The notes: generated from the sequence alone by a model not told the origin. 64,000 nucleotides of DNA from JTS-AC122 sp050246015 (GCA_050246015.1 JBFWWU010000009.1:62001-126000), one strand, 5' to 3'; counted from the stretch's first letter, positions 27,411-36,562 are shown. A program made the numbers and translations.

Positions 27411-28391
27411 TCACTCGTGATCCCATCCCACCTCCGACACGTCCCCCAGGACCTTTCCGTCGTCGTCTAGCAGCACGCAGCCCGACCCTTCGACCACGCG
27501 CCCGATGCGCGTCAGCGCGGTGCCCGTGTGCGGGCAGGCGGCAGGGATCCTCTGGCTGGCGCTTCCGGCCGCCACCACGAAGCACAGTTCATAGTCCTCG
27601 CCGTCGCCCAGCGCCGCGTCCCAGGAGTGCACTCCCTCGTGCACCGGCAGCCTGGGCCCGAAGAGTTCGATCCGCGCGCCGGATGCCGCCGCGATCCGTC
27701 CGGCATCGCGCCCCAACCCATCGGAAAGGTCGATCATCGCGCGGAGCGACTCGCCGAGCGATTCGGCGAGCCACCACCCCTCCCGCACGCGCGGCTCGAA
27801 GGTCATGTGCCGGCCCGATTCCAGCGACCCGCCAAGCCGGCCCGTCACCCACACCTCGTCCCCCGCCCGCGCCCCGCTGCGCAGCACCGGCCCGCGCGTG
27901 GCGTGCGGCGTCCCCGCGACCGTGCAGGTCAGCACCATCCGCGGACCCCGATCCACGTCCTTGCCGTCCACCACGATCCGCTCGGTGCCGGGTGGCCCGC
28001 CGCTGCCCAGCGAGGCGATGTCGCCCCCCACGAGGGGGCACCCGAAGTGCTCGGCCCACTTGGCGATCGAATCGAAGAGTCTGCTCGCGTGCTCGCCGGA
28101 CACGTCAGCCGCCAGCGCCGCGGTCGCGAGCGCCCACGTGGGCGAGCCCGCCATCGCGGCGATGTCGCTCACGCTTCGGGCCACGATCTTGCGAGCGATG
28201 CGATCGATGGGCGTCCCGGCCCGGAAGTGCCGTCCCTCGATTAGCTGATCCACGGTGATCAGTTGCAGGTCGCCGCTCGCCGATCGCAGCACCGCGCAGT
28301 CATCACCGGGTCCCACGACGATGTGGATGGACCGCGCGGCGAGCCCGGCGGACCGCGAGTAGATGTGCCGCAGCAGGTCGGATTCCTTCAC
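27411..28391 (-). CDS. thiL: Thiamine-monophosphate kinase
   Basis: 326 residues from GTG at 28391, which starts VKESDLL like other ThiL proteins and begins one base after the previous stop; an ATG at 28436 would overlap that gene by 44 bases. Phosphorylates thiamine monophosphate to the diphosphate cofactor. The PurM/ThiL ATP-binding blocks are present: GPGDDCAVL (about 28), DIAAMAG (about 80), VVGTIVF-like middle strands, DLSDGL (about 217) and GEDYEL (about 263). Cytoplasmic. It sits between an LPS-kinase-like gene and Nif3, with no other thiamine gene nearby, so the grouping is not pathway-specific. Confidence 0.9.
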   Translation of the reverse strand: MKESDLLRHIYSRSAGLAARSIHIVVGPGDDCAVLRSASGDLQLITVDQLIEGRHFRAGTPIDRIARKIVARSVSDIAAMAGSPTWALATAALAADVSGEHASRLFDSIAKWAEHFGCPLVGGDIASLGSGGPPGTERIVVDGKDVDRGPRMVLTCTVAGTPHATRGPVLRSGARAGDEVWVTGRLGGSLESGRHMTFEPRVREGWWLAESLGESLRAMIDLSDGLGRDAGRIAAASGARIELFGPRLPVHEGVHSWDAALGDGEDYELCFVVAAGSASQRIPAACPHTGTALTRIGRVVEGSGCVLLDDDGKVLGDVSEVGWDHE

Positions 28392-28392
28392 G

Positions 28393-29340
28393 TTACACGG
28401 TATTCCCGCGCGCACTGGTGCGATGGCCGGGCTCATGGCCGCGTCCCGGCATCACCCGCGGGGTGGGATCCCCGTGCCCCTGCACCAGTCGCGCCGCTCG
28501 CCGCCACACACCGTGAACGTGCCTCTTCACGACCTGCCCGTGCAGTTCGAGCACCGCCTGCTGCACGGCACGCATGCACAGCGCCCGTCTGGGCGGCGTC
28601 CCGCACCCCAGCGGCTCGATATACAGCCTGGCCAGCATCCCTTCGAGCGCCCGCGTTCGCCCGCCCACGATCCGGCGGATCGCCACGGTGTCGATCACGG
28701 ATATTCCCACCTGTTCCGCGGGGGGAACCTCGCGGCCCGCGCGCATTCCGCGCCCGCGCCGCGGCAGCCCCGTGACAATCAAGTTCGATGGCTTGCCATC
28801 CCGGTTGTAGCGCCCGGCGCGAACCAGGCCGGCGACGTGTTGCCCGCAGGCTTTCGCCACCGCGTGCTCCTCACGAGCCGACCATCCCGCCTCCTTCTCG
28901 CCGGACCGGCTCCCTCCCGTGGCGAGGCTAGCGACCTCCAGCACGGTGGGCCCGCTCAATCGCTGCAAGATAAGCAGTTCGCACACGCGCCCTTGTACGC
29001 GCGCACGAGCCAGCGCCAGCGGCGCGGCCGACTGAAATCCGTGCGTGCGAAGCCACTCGGCCCCGCGCCACTGCCGGATACCGCGAGAGGCTCCGGCCGC
29101 GCGCTTGAGAGTTTCGAGTGCGCCCGTCGCGGCGCGCACCTTGATGACAAGGCCCGCGCGAAGATCCGGGAGCGAATCGAGCCCGCTGGGCGTGCGAACG
29201 GCAAGGATGCTGGATTCCGCGTCGTGCTTGAGAGTCTGGGCGTCCCGCGCCCAGTGGCCCGACTCGAGCCACCGGGCCCAGTCGAATCCCGGCGCGACGC
29301 CGCGATCGCACCGCGAAATCACAACCCGCGAGGTCCGCAT
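28393..29340 (-). CDS. LPS core/Kdo-kinase-like protein
   Basis: 315 residues from the ATG at 29340. The pattern is that of the WaaP/KdkA kinases that phosphorylate lipopolysaccharide sugars: VIKVRAA (ATP Lys, about 71), an ELLILQRLSG hinge (about 125), RYNRDGKPSNLIVTG (catalytic loop, usual HRDGHPGNIL, about 187), and ISVIDTVAI (metal Asp, about 229). The catalytic Asp in RDG is kept. It fits a diderm cell envelope. The thiL gene starts 1-2 bases after its stop, so the two are probably transcribed together. The longer open frame starting at 29499 is unlikely. Confidence 0.7.
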   Translation of the reverse strand: MRTSRVVISRCDRGVAPGFDWARWLESGHWARDAQTLKHDAESSILAVRTPSGLDSLPDLRAGLVIKVRAATGALETLKRAAGASRGIRQWRGAEWLRTHGFQSAAPLALARARVQGRVCELLILQRLSGPTVLEVASLATGGSRSGEKEAGWSAREEHAVAKACGQHVAGLVRAGRYNRDGKPSNLIVTGLPRRGRGMRAGREVPPAEQVGISVIDTVAIRRIVGGRTRALEGMLARLYIEPLGCGTPPRRALCMRAVQQAVLELHGQVVKRHVHGVWRRAARLVQGHGDPTPRVMPGRGHEPGHRTSARGNTV

Positions 29341-29602
29341 GCCAGCACCATAGGTGTCCGCCCGCCGCCCCTGCTCGCTGACTGTGCCCGCCGGGGCCCC
29401 CGAGCCGCATAACTCTTGACCTGACGCTATAGGTCCTGAGGGATCTTTCCCAGAGCGATCAGCCCGCCGGTTTGAACCGGTGGAATCCGCCCCGGGCACG
29501 CTCCCTGCCCGCCCTTGTCCGATGAATCAACCGTGTCGGATACGCGCGGTCCTCGCGGCGACCGGGCACGGCGCGCGGCGGCTCAGCGTCCGCAAACTCA
29601 TC

Positions 29603-30028
29603 ATGAACCTGCTCAAGGACCTCAACTTGCTCGAAGATGCCTTCATCGGCGTGCGCATCGAGGACGGCGCCGCGGTCGCCACCGTGCTCTGCTCCAGCGT
29701 CCGCGAACGTCAATCGTCCATCCTGCGCCAGACGCTTGATCACCTCGCCAACTCCAACGGCGGTCGCGTGCTGCTGGACCTGTGCGGCGTCACGAACCTC
29801 TCCGCCGCGTGCATCTCGAACATCCTGAGTGTCCAGCACGCCTGCGATGCGATGGGGGGCAAGTTTGTCGTCTTCGGACTCGTCGGGGAACTGGCCGATT
29901 CACTCCGCCAGACCGGCGTGCTCAAGCAGATCAACCTCGCCGACGACGAGGCGCAAGCGCGCCGAGTGCTCTCGGGCAAGCCGTCCCGCCACGGCCTGCT
30001 GGGACTCTTCCGGCGCGATGCGGCGTAG
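29603..30028 (+). CDS. STAS-domain (anti-sigma-factor antagonist-like) protein
   Basis: 141 residues from the ATG at 29603; the earlier in-frame ATG at 29522 leads through rare codons and Arg-rich text. The STAS fold is seen in GGRVLLDLCGVTNLSAACISNILSV (about 55-80; the usual SS phosphorylation pair is at the LSAAC position, here SAAC) and GKFVVFGLVGELADSLRQTG (about 90). Such proteins bind anti-sigma factors in partner switching. No partner kinase lies adjacent; the phospho-acceptor Ser is present. The C-terminal 25 residues form a basic tail. Confidence 0.75.
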   Translation: MNLLKDLNLLEDAFIGVRIEDGAAVATVLCSSVRERQSSILRQTLDHLANSNGGRVLLDLCGVTNLSAACISNILSVQHACDAMGGKFVVFGLVGELADSLRQTGVLKQINLADDEAQARRVLSGKPSRHGLLGLFRRDAA

Positions 30029-30118
30029 GCGTGGGGCTGACCCACGGTGCCCATGTCGATGCGTCACCCGGGCGCCCGTACCATGCCCGCAAGGCCCACG
30101 ATCACATGGGAGCACGCC

Positions 30119-30817
30119 ATGAGGGAATATCCAGCGCCCGAGATCGTCACTCGTGATGAATGGGAGCGAGCCCGCGCGGAACTGCTGGCGCGCGAGAAGG
30201 CGCACACGCGAGCGGGGGACGAACTCGCCGCCGCGCGCCGGCGACTGCCCATGACGCGCGTTGAGCCGGTCAGTGTCGTTGGTCCGAGCGGCCCCGTCTC
30301 ATTGGGCGAGGTGTTCGACGGTCGGCCCATGCTGCTCGTGTACCACTTCATGTGGAAACACGGCGCGCCCCATCACAAGCAGTGCGAGGGGTGCACGCAC
30401 AGTCAGGTGGCGATGAACGCCGCTGTGTGCGCGTACCTCGCCGAGCGCGGCGTCAACTACGCCGTCTTTTGCCGTGGCCCGCTGAACGAGATCCTCTCGT
30501 ACCGCGACTTCATGGGGTGGACGGCGCCGTGGTATTCAACCGCCGACGCCGGCGACGCGATGTCAACCCGCGACGGGGGAGACCTGCGCTGCTACCGGCG
30601 GGTTGGTGAACAGGTCTATCTGACGTACGAGACGAAATGGCGCGGGATCGAAGCCATGCTCCCCACCCTGCAGTTGCTCGACCTCACCCCGTACGGCCGG
30701 CAGGAGACGTGGGAGGATTCGCCCGCCGGGTGCCCGCAGGACCGCCCGGGGTCCTGGTGGCGCCGCGACGGCCGGCCTATCGCGCAGTGGACCCGCACCG
30801 CCGCGCCGGTTGAGTAG
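30119..30817 (+). CDS. DUF899 thioredoxin-like protein
   Basis: 232 residues; GGGAGC lies ahead of the ATG at 30119. Family blocks: REYPAPEIVTRDEWERARAE at the start, EVFDGRPMLLVYHFMWKHG (about 65), CEGCTHSQVAMN (about 90; a Cys pair C-x2-C as in peroxiredoxin-like folds), and a GWTAPWYST block (about 140). The C-terminal half has an ETWEDSPAGCPQDRPGSWWR motif typical of DUF899. Probably cytoplasmic and redox-related by fold; reaction unknown. No clear operon partner. Confidence 0.85.
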   Translation: MREYPAPEIVTRDEWERARAELLAREKAHTRAGDELAAARRRLPMTRVEPVSVVGPSGPVSLGEVFDGRPMLLVYHFMWKHGAPHHKQCEGCTHSQVAMNAAVCAYLAERGVNYAVFCRGPLNEILSYRDFMGWTAPWYSTADAGDAMSTRDGGDLRCYRRVGEQVYLTYETKWRGIEAMLPTLQLLDLTPYGRQETWEDSPAGCPQDRPGSWWRRDGRPIAQWTRTAAPVE

Positions 30818-30842
30818 ACCGGGCGCCCGCGCCGGGCCCGCC

Positions 30843-31478
30843 TCAGTCCCGACGAACGGCCGGCTTGCTCATGATCAGGCTCTGGTAGTTTGTCCCGGGC
30901 CACTGCACCGGTTCCACGAGGGCGTACCCCTTGTGCCGGTACATCGCGACCAGTTCCGTCGCGGGCTCCGGGGTCGAGAGCGCGATGTGCCCCGCGCCCG
31001 TCTCCACCGCGCGCGACTCTGCCTGCGCGATCAGCATCCCGCCCAGCCCGCGCCCCTGGAGCCACGGTTCCACCGCGAGTTGCGAGAAACTGGCCACGTC
31101 CGCCCTGTCAAACCACGGCGTCCCCGACGTGTGCGCCGGGTCCTTGAACACGATCGTTCCCACCACTTTCCGGGGATCGTCCCGCAGCACGGCGAGATAG
31201 CACTCCCCGCCGCGAATCCGCTTGGCCGTGAGCGCCTCGTCCTGATACGCCGCCACGACGCGCATCCCCCGATCCGCGTGGCGCTTGTACGCGCGGTGCA
31301 GCAACTCCGTCAGGTCGGAAATCGAGTCACGACCGTCCATGAGCCGCACGCTGAACTTCCGAGTCGTTTCCGGCGAGGCGGGCATGTGAGTTCCAGACGA
31401 CGTGTTCGCGGGCCCATTTACCCGCGTCGGCGGCAACCCGATCTCCAGAGCGCGGACCTTCATCAACTTGCCCGTCAT
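30843..31478 (-). CDS. GNAT family N-acetyltransferase
   Basis: 211 residues from the ATG at 31478, which has a strong GAGGGG ribosome site; an ATG at 31385 gives a 180-residue form that begins closer to the fold. The acetyl-CoA-binding motif A is QLAVEPWLQGRGLGGMLI (usual V-x-P-x-x-[RQ]-x-x-G-x-G/A). An AMYRHKGY segment provides the motif B end. N-terminal 30 residues are low complexity. The substrate amine is unknown. It ends 26 bases from the DUF899 stop in convergent orientation. Confidence 0.8.
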   Translation of the reverse strand: MTGKLMKVRALEIGLPPTRVNGPANTSSGTHMPASPETTRKFSVRLMDGRDSISDLTELLHRAYKRHADRGMRVVAAYQDEALTAKRIRGGECYLAVLRDDPRKVVGTIVFKDPAHTSGTPWFDRADVASFSQLAVEPWLQGRGLGGMLIAQAESRAVETGAGHIALSTPEPATELVAMYRHKGYALVEPVQWPGTNYQSLIMSKPAVRRD

Positions 31479-31840
31479 CGTTGGTCCCCTCGGTTGCGTT
31501 GACAATCCCCCGGGGTTCGTCTGGCTGGAGCGCTGGTTCCCGGTCATCGCGCCACCGGGCCGGTGCGCTGCCATCGTCCCCTACCTATCGACGCCTTGTC
31601 CGCCCACGGGGCACAGAAAAGCGATGAGCCGCGACCCGCTCACCCCAACATCCACCAGATTTTTCGATTCTTTTGCACTCCCCGTCCCCTCAGAGTGGAT
31701 CATTCACCTTTTCCTGGACGAATGTGATACTGCCGATTACGTATGAATGGGCGGAGCGAGGCGGGGCTTTCGCTTGGGGGCAGGTAACGCGGGGTTCTCC
31801 CAGCGTACCATGTGGTTCGGTGCGGGCAGGAGGTATTTTC
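31479..31840. other. Intergenic, 362 bases, divergent promoter region
   Basis: No coding, tRNA or ncRNA signal. It separates the divergent starts of the GNAT gene and the prepilin-like gene, so it must hold both promoters. No convincing -35/-10 pair was found; an AGGAGG ribosome site ends it at 31829-31834. Confidence 0.5.
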
Positions 31841-32884
31841 ATGAAGCGATCAGAATCGGTTTGTCACTCGACCCAGCACGCGGCTCGCGGCTTAAGGCGG
31901 GCGTTCTCGCTCATCGAGCTCATGATCGTGCTGGTGGTGCTGATCACGCTGATCGCGATCTTCACGCCGGTCCTGCGCGGCGCGCGAAACGCGTCGCGTC
32001 GCGTCGCGACCCTGCAACTGATCAACAACATCCAGGCCGCCTCGTCCGCGTTTGAACTTGATTCGCGGCGCCTCCCCGGCGCGTTCACCCCCTCGCAGAT
32101 GGGCGCGGCGTCCAATGCGACGCGCGGGTTCTCGAACATGCAGAACATCCTGGCCGAGCTCAGCGGCGGGATCGTCGCCAGCGGGACGCCCAGCGCCCGG
32201 CGCATCGCGGTCGGCCCCGCCGCCACCGGCACGATCCTTCTCGATCTGGACCTGATCAACGCCCCCGTCGAGACCAAGGGCGTTGTCAAGAACGTCTACT
32301 ACACCATCGACAAGAAGTACTGGGTTTCCCACGCCGGCGCCGGGCAGAAGGCCCCCGGGACGCTCGCCGAGCACGTGACCCTTCCGGACGTCGTCGATTC
32401 CTTCTCGAACCCGCTGCTGGTCTGGGTCGAAGACACCGACGCGGCGCCGGGCGATCCATTCGCCTCCATCGCATCCAGCACCCGCGCGAAGTTCTACTGG
32501 AACGGCAACGCCGTTTTTCTCCGCGCCACCTCGCTCGGGGGCGGGGCCAAGGACCAGACGGACTCGTTTGAAGGCAGCCTGCTCGCCACGGCGGCCCAGA
32601 TGGAAGTCCAGTCGTCGATGCACGGGCTGCTGGGCAACCCGGCGTTCCCCGCCGCCCAGGCGACGCCCAACTCCCAAGTCTTCCCCGCCGCCGCACGCGG
32701 CAAGTTCGTCTTCCACTCCGCCGGCGCCGACGGCATCTACCTCGGTCGTCGTGATCGCGGCGGACTGATCGCCGCCGCTCCGAGTTCCAGCAACCCCTTC
32801 CACCTGCGCGACGTCGTCGATTACAGCGGACGCCTGGATCCGATGGACAACTTCGACGACATCATCACCTCCGGCGGCAACTAA
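31841..32884 (+). CDS. Prepilin-like (type II/IV pseudopilin) protein
   Basis: 347 residues; AGGAGG sits 6 bases before the ATG. The N-terminal signal reads LRRAFSLIELMIVLVVLITLIA, with cleavage expected between Ala (-1) and Phe, and Glu at +5, the type III signal peptide cut by prepilin peptidase. The helix continues to about residue 45. The rest (about 50-347) is a globular beta-rich domain with FWNGNAVFLRA and a late HSAGADGIYLG block, which recalls pseudopilin tips. No secretion-apparatus genes are adjacent. Convergent with the NadD-fusion gene, overlapping its stop by 4 bases. Confidence 0.85.
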   Translation: MKRSESVCHSTQHAARGLRRAFSLIELMIVLVVLITLIAIFTPVLRGARNASRRVATLQLINNIQAASSAFELDSRRLPGAFTPSQMGAASNATRGFSNMQNILAELSGGIVASGTPSARRIAVGPAATGTILLDLDLINAPVETKGVVKNVYYTIDKKYWVSHAGAGQKAPGTLAEHVTLPDVVDSFSNPLLVWVEDTDAAPGDPFASIASSTRAKFYWNGNAVFLRATSLGGGAKDQTDSFEGSLLATAAQMEVQSSMHGLLGNPAFPAAQATPNSQVFPAAARGKFVFHSAGADGIYLGRRDRGGLIAAAPSSSNPFHLRDVVDYSGRLDPMDNFDDIITSGGN

Positions 32885-34455
32885 GCCTGTCCCGCGGGCC
32901 GCGGCGACTGGTACAACCCGCGCTCTCGCACATACTTCAGCACGCCCGGGTCCACCAGATCCGACAGCGTGCTGTTTTCTTGGGCCCCGCACCAATCCGC
33001 CCCGCCCTCCGCGCCCCCCGCGGCGGCCAACGTCTCCCGCACATCCGTCGCCCGATCGGTTCGCAGCGGAACAGGCACCACCCGGCCGCGCCAGGCGTGA
33101 ATCTCGGCATCGCTCCAGGCCCCGCTCTCCCGCAGAGCGCCCTCGAGCGCGTCCACGGTCTGGCCGTCGCCGGGGCGGAGCATGACGATCGGCTCGGCGA
33201 GGCTGATCAGCCTTCGGCAGTCCTTCCAGCGGTGAAACTCCTTTGCCTGATCGGCGCCGATGAGCAGCCGAATGATCGGCTCCACTTCGTTGCGCCCGGC
33301 CTGGGTTTCCCGCATGAGCCGGTTGAGCCGTTCGATGGTCTCGATCGTGTAGGAGGGTTTGACGGGAACCGGTGCACCGTGATCAGGCGGGCCGAACACG
33401 GCCGTGCCCCCGCCGGCGGCGTGCGCGCGGTCGATCTCGTCGGTCCACACGCACGCTCGCGCGACGCCCCGCGTCGCGATCCGCAGCATCTCGGCGCGGT
33501 CCGCGTCGGGCGCGATCGAACCCGCCTGCTTGAACGGGGAGCGAGCCGCGGGAACGTACACCAACTGCCCGCGCCCCTCGCACCCCAGCCGCTCCTCCAA
33601 TCGTTCCCGGGCCAGTACCGGCAACTCCACATGCGCGCGGTGCGGCGGGTCAAAGGACCCTCCGAACACCAGGATCAGCGGCGCTCTGAGGACCTCGTCG
33701 CACATCGGCGTGATCGGGGAGCCGGCGCCCGGCGCGCCGGGGTCCACCGTCGGCTGCCACGTCAGCGCCACGTGCGACACGCGCTGGGCGACCAGTCGCA
33801 TCGCCGCGCGACTGCGCCGACCGAGTCGCCACGCCGCCGCGATCAGCGCCGGCCGCCGAAACATGTCCTTCAGCACGCGCCCCGCTCGCGTGCGGCCCTG
33901 CGGGTCCACCCAGCCGGTGACGACATCCGGAAGCACCTCGTGCCGTCGATCGCTCGCCGCCCTGATCACGAGCCACGGTATTCGGAACCGCTCGCACGTG
34001 CGCGCGAACTCGTGCGACTCGGTATCCACGAGCACGGCGCCGGAGCGCTCGCGCCACGCCGCCTTTTCCTCCGGCGTCCACGCGGGTGCATCAAGCCCCA
34101 GCACCACGGCTCCGGCATCGGCGAGTTCGATCGACGGTGATCGCCAGCGCTGGGCGTCGGCATCGACGACCTCGCCGACCACGGCCGCGCCCCGCACGGT
34201 CGCCAGTTCGCCCGCGACACCCGCGAGGATCGCCAGCACGTTTCTCATGGATCTGGTCTGCGCGATGGCGCCGCTGACGACCTCGTGTTCGACGGCCTCG
34301 CGGATGCGGGTCCTCCCCGGCCCGGTCTGAACCACGCTCAGGCGCGGATCTGGCCCGCCGCCGAGCTGCATCGCGTCCAGGCCGCGCCGCACGGCGGCAC
34401 GCTCAAATCCCAGCGGACAAAATACCACTACGGTGCCTCGTGGATCACCCGTCAC
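32881..34455 (-). CDS. nadD: Fusion: phosphorylase-like domain with nicotinate-nucleotide adenylyltransferase
   Basis: 524 residues, GTG start. Residues about 257-515 are NadD, which joins nicotinate mononucleotide to AMP in NAD synthesis: FGGSFDPPHRAHVELP (usual GGSFDPPHxGH), a YVPAARSPFKQ block and LIGADQAKEFHRWKD (usual GxD...W). The first 250 residues look like the nucleoside-phosphorylase/MTA-nucleosidase fold (VVFCPLGFERAAV, VQTGPGRTRI, an AVLVDTES acidic strand near 150 and WLVIRAASD). NadD alone is usually about 200-220 residues, so this is a real fusion with a linker of about 20. The N-terminal activity is unproven. Stop overlaps the convergent prepilin stop. Confidence 0.82.
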   Translation of the reverse strand: MTGDPRGTVVVFCPLGFERAAVRRGLDAMQLGGGPDPRLSVVQTGPGRTRIREAVEHEVVSGAIAQTRSMRNVLAILAGVAGELATVRGAAVVGEVVDADAQRWRSPSIELADAGAVVLGLDAPAWTPEEKAAWRERSGAVLVDTESHEFARTCERFRIPWLVIRAASDRRHEVLPDVVTGWVDPQGRTRAGRVLKDMFRRPALIAAAWRLGRRSRAAMRLVAQRVSHVALTWQPTVDPGAPGAGSPITPMCDEVLRAPLILVFGGSFDPPHRAHVELPVLARERLEERLGCEGRGQLVYVPAARSPFKQAGSIAPDADRAEMLRIATRGVARACVWTDEIDRAHAAGGGTAVFGPPDHGAPVPVKPSYTIETIERLNRLMRETQAGRNEVEPIIRLLIGADQAKEFHRWKDCRRLISLAEPIVMLRPGDGQTVDALEGALRESGAWSDAEIHAWRGRVVPVPLRTDRATDVRETLAAAGGAEGGADWCGAQENSTLSDLVDPGVLKYVRERGLYQSPRPAGQA

Positions 34456-34558
34456 ACCACACCATAGGGCGACCCGCCAACTCCAGGCCTGTCGATGCCT
34501 GCCGACCCCTCCGTTCAGCCCCCGAACCGGCGAGGATCCGGTGGTCCGGCACCTGTGC

Positions 34559-34586
34559 TTGACCCCTCGCGGCTGATCGCTATCCT
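34559..34586 (+). promoter_or_regulatory. Promoter of rplM-rpsI
   Basis: TTGACC (34559-34564) and TATCCT (34581-34586), spacing 16, give a leader of about 130 bases before rplM. That is long enough for a ribosomal-protein leader structure, which could not be resolved here. Confidence 0.6.
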
Positions 34587-34723
34587 TTCGCTCGTTTCAT
34601 ACTTCGGAAATCTTGCCGCCGGGATCCTGCCCGTCGGCCCGCCCCGCCCGGTAGGCGGCGAACCACCGCGTTGATGGGCGCTCACGCTGCAACCGCACCG
34701 TGCACGCCGAATGGAGCCTCGCC

Positions 34724-35158
34724 ATGATGCGCCGACAAACCTACCTCGCTACACCGCAGACGGTTCCGACCAAGACCTGGCGCCTCGTCGATGCGACTGA
34801 CCAGCCGCTGGGACGCCTGGCGGTGGATATCGCCACGGTGCTCATGGGCAAGCACCGACCGGAATACACCCCGCACGTCGATTGCGGGGACTTCGTCATC
34901 GTCACGAACGCGACCAAGGTCGGCCTGGGCGGGAACAAGGCCGAAACCCGCATGAAGTTGCGGTATTCCCGCTACCCCGGGGGACTCAAGGCCGAGTCGT
35001 ACGGCTCGCTGCGCGATCGCAAGCCCGAGAAGCTCGTCGAGGACGCCGTCAAGCGCATGCTACCCAAGAGCCGCCTGGGCCGGCACATGCTCTCCAAACT
35101 CAAGGTTTACCCGGGCGCGGAGCACCCGCACGCGTCTCAGCAGCCGATCCCGATGTAA
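34724..35158 (+). CDS. rplM: 50S ribosomal protein uL13
   Basis: 144 residues; ATG at 34724 with GGAG upstream (ATG ATG). Family blocks: WRLVDATDQPLGRLA (about 20), VLMGKHRPEYTPHVDCGDFVIVTNA (35-59), Y-rich basic middle, and MLPKSRLGRHMLSKLKVYPGAEHPH near the C-terminus, the typical rRNA-contacting end. It precedes rpsI by 82 bases, the conserved bacterial pair. Usual length is about 142. Confidence 0.97.
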   Translation: MMRRQTYLATPQTVPTKTWRLVDATDQPLGRLAVDIATVLMGKHRPEYTPHVDCGDFVIVTNATKVGLGGNKAETRMKLRYSRYPGGLKAESYGSLRDRKPEKLVEDAVKRMLPKSRLGRHMLSKLKVYPGAEHPHASQQPIPM

Positions 35159-35239
35159 TCACTCCCGTCGTCTGGTGTCCCCGCCGCGCTCGTCCCGATC
35201 CCCATCCCGCCGATCTTCCCGTTCACACGGACCACACCC

Positions 35240-35764
35240 ATGACCGATCCCAACACGAATCTGAACAACCCCGCGTTCGCCGGCCTCTCGGCGTCCGCCA
35301 CGGCTCCGACCGCCGCCCCCATCACCCGCCCCCTTCGCAAGCAGGGTGAACTCAAGAGCGGCTGGTACTGGGGCACGGGCCGGCGCAAGACCGCCGTGGC
35401 CCGCGTCCGAGTGCGCCCCGCCTCGGGCGAGGGAAAGGTCCAGGTCCAGGTCGGCGACCAGAAGTTCAAGTCGATCGAGCAGTATTTCGCCGAAGAGCGC
35501 GACCGCAACGACTGCTACGCGCCTCTCAAAGTGACCAATACCCTGGGCAAGATGGACGTCGTCATCCGCCTCTCCGGGGGCGGGTTCATGGGCCAGGCCG
35601 GCGCCGTGCTTCTGGGCGTCTCCCGCGCCCTGCGCGAATACGACCCCACGCTCGAACAGGCCCTGCGTGATAATGGCATGCTCACGCGAGATTCGCGCGA
35701 CGTCGAACGCAAGAAGTACGGCCAGGCCGGCGCCCGCCGACGCTTCCAGTTCTCCAAGCGCTGA
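35240..35764 (+). CDS. rpsI: 30S ribosomal protein uS9
   Basis: 174 residues, longer than the usual 130 because of an N-terminal Asn/Ala/Thr-rich extension of about 40 residues. The conserved body starts at GTGRRKTAVARVRV (about 45) and ends with the tRNA-contacting C-terminus DSRDVERKKYGQAGARRRFQFSKR, which keeps the terminal KR. Follows rplM in the same transcript and ends in a terminator at 35793. Confidence 0.97.
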   Translation: MTDPNTNLNNPAFAGLSASATAPTAAPITRPLRKQGELKSGWYWGTGRRKTAVARVRVRPASGEGKVQVQVGDQKFKSIEQYFAEERDRNDCYAPLKVTNTLGKMDVVIRLSGGGFMGQAGAVLLGVSRALREYDPTLEQALRDNGMLTRDSRDVERKKYGQAGARRRFQFSKR

Positions 35765-35792
35765 TCCCCGTCCTTCAGATCGCTCGCATTCG

Positions 35793-35823
35793 AACCCAGG
35801 AACTCCGGTTGCTGGGTTTTTTT
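35793..35823 (+). terminator. Terminator of rplM-rpsI
   Basis: AACCCAG and CTGGGTT pair around a 12-base loop and are followed by a run of T residues, 28 bases after the rpsI stop. Confidence 0.8.
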
Positions 35824-35886
35824 CTGGGCGTCGGACGAGCGGTTTGCGGCGCGTGCCGGGCTGGTCGGCGTCTGGCCAGAAAAAAA

Positions 35887-35910
35887 CGCCCGGGAGGAGA
35901 CTCCCGGGCG
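35887..35910 (-). terminator. Terminator of the YceI gene
   Basis: A 10-base-pair stem CGCCCGGGAG / CTCCCGGGCG with a GAGA loop (35897-35900) is preceded on the plus strand by AAAAAA, giving a U-run on the minus transcript; it is 35 bases past the YceI stop. Confidence 0.75.
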
Positions 35911-35944
35911 CTGGTGTTCTCTGCGTCGTACCGCGCGTGACGCG

Positions 35945-36562
35945 TTATCGCGCCCCTTCGATCCCGATGACGATCGTCACGTCGTCTCCGAGCATCCCCG
36001 GGTACTTGGTGATCCCGAAGTCGTTGCGGTTGATGGTGAGCGTCGCCTCAAACCCCGCGCTCTCCTTTTTGTTCTGCGGGTTCATCCCGGTCTTGAAGTT
36101 GGTGATCTTCACGGTCACCGGCTTGGTCGTGCCCGTGATGGTCAGGTCGCCGGCGACGTCGAATCCGTTGGCGGATTTCGTCACCGACTTGCTCTTGAAG
36201 GTGATCTCGGCGAACTGCTTCACGTTGAAGAAGTCGGCCGAGCGCAGGTGCTTGTCGCGCCCGTCGTTGTTGGTGTCCACGCTCTCGGTCTGCACGGTGA
36301 ACTGCATCGACCCGGGCTCGGGCTTGGCGGGGTCCATCGCGAAGGTCCCGCTGAGTTCGTTGAATCGCCCGAGGAAGGTGCCGACCCCGTGACCGATCTT
36401 GAAGTACAGGCCGGAGTGGACCTTATCGACAACGTATTCGCCGTCCGTCTGGCGGGTTGTCGCCGCGGGAGCGGGCGCGGGGGAAGGGCGCGGGCCCGCC
36501 GCGATCCCGTAGGCCACCCCGAATGCCAGAACGCCGGTCGCGATGTACGGTGCAATCTTCAA
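35945..36562 (-). CDS. YceI-like lipid-binding protein, exported
   Basis: 205 residues. It starts at a TTG codon (36562) supported by AAGGA 7 bases upstream; an uncommon start. An N-terminal hydrophobic stretch and Pro/Ala linker act as signal peptide or anchor (residues 5-35). The mature part has the YceI lipocalin-like pattern: Y-x-V-D-x-x-H-S-G (YVVDKVHSGLYFKI, about 44), SGTFAMDP, a THLRSADFFNV-like block (KHLRSADFFNV, about 105) and GTTKPVTVKI followed by NRNDFGITKY. Such proteins bind polyisoprenoids or amphipathic ligands in the periplasm. A palindromic operator-like site lies upstream at 36718-36739. Confidence 0.9.
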   Translation of the reverse strand: MKIAPYIATGVLAFGVAYGIAAGPRPSPAPAPAATTRQTDGEYVVDKVHSGLYFKIGHGVGTFLGRFNELSGTFAMDPAKPEPGSMQFTVQTESVDTNNDGRDKHLRSADFFNVKQFAEITFKSKSVTKSANGFDVAGDLTITGTTKPVTVKITNFKTGMNPQNKKESAGFEATLTINRNDFGITKYPGMLGDDVTIVIGIEGAR

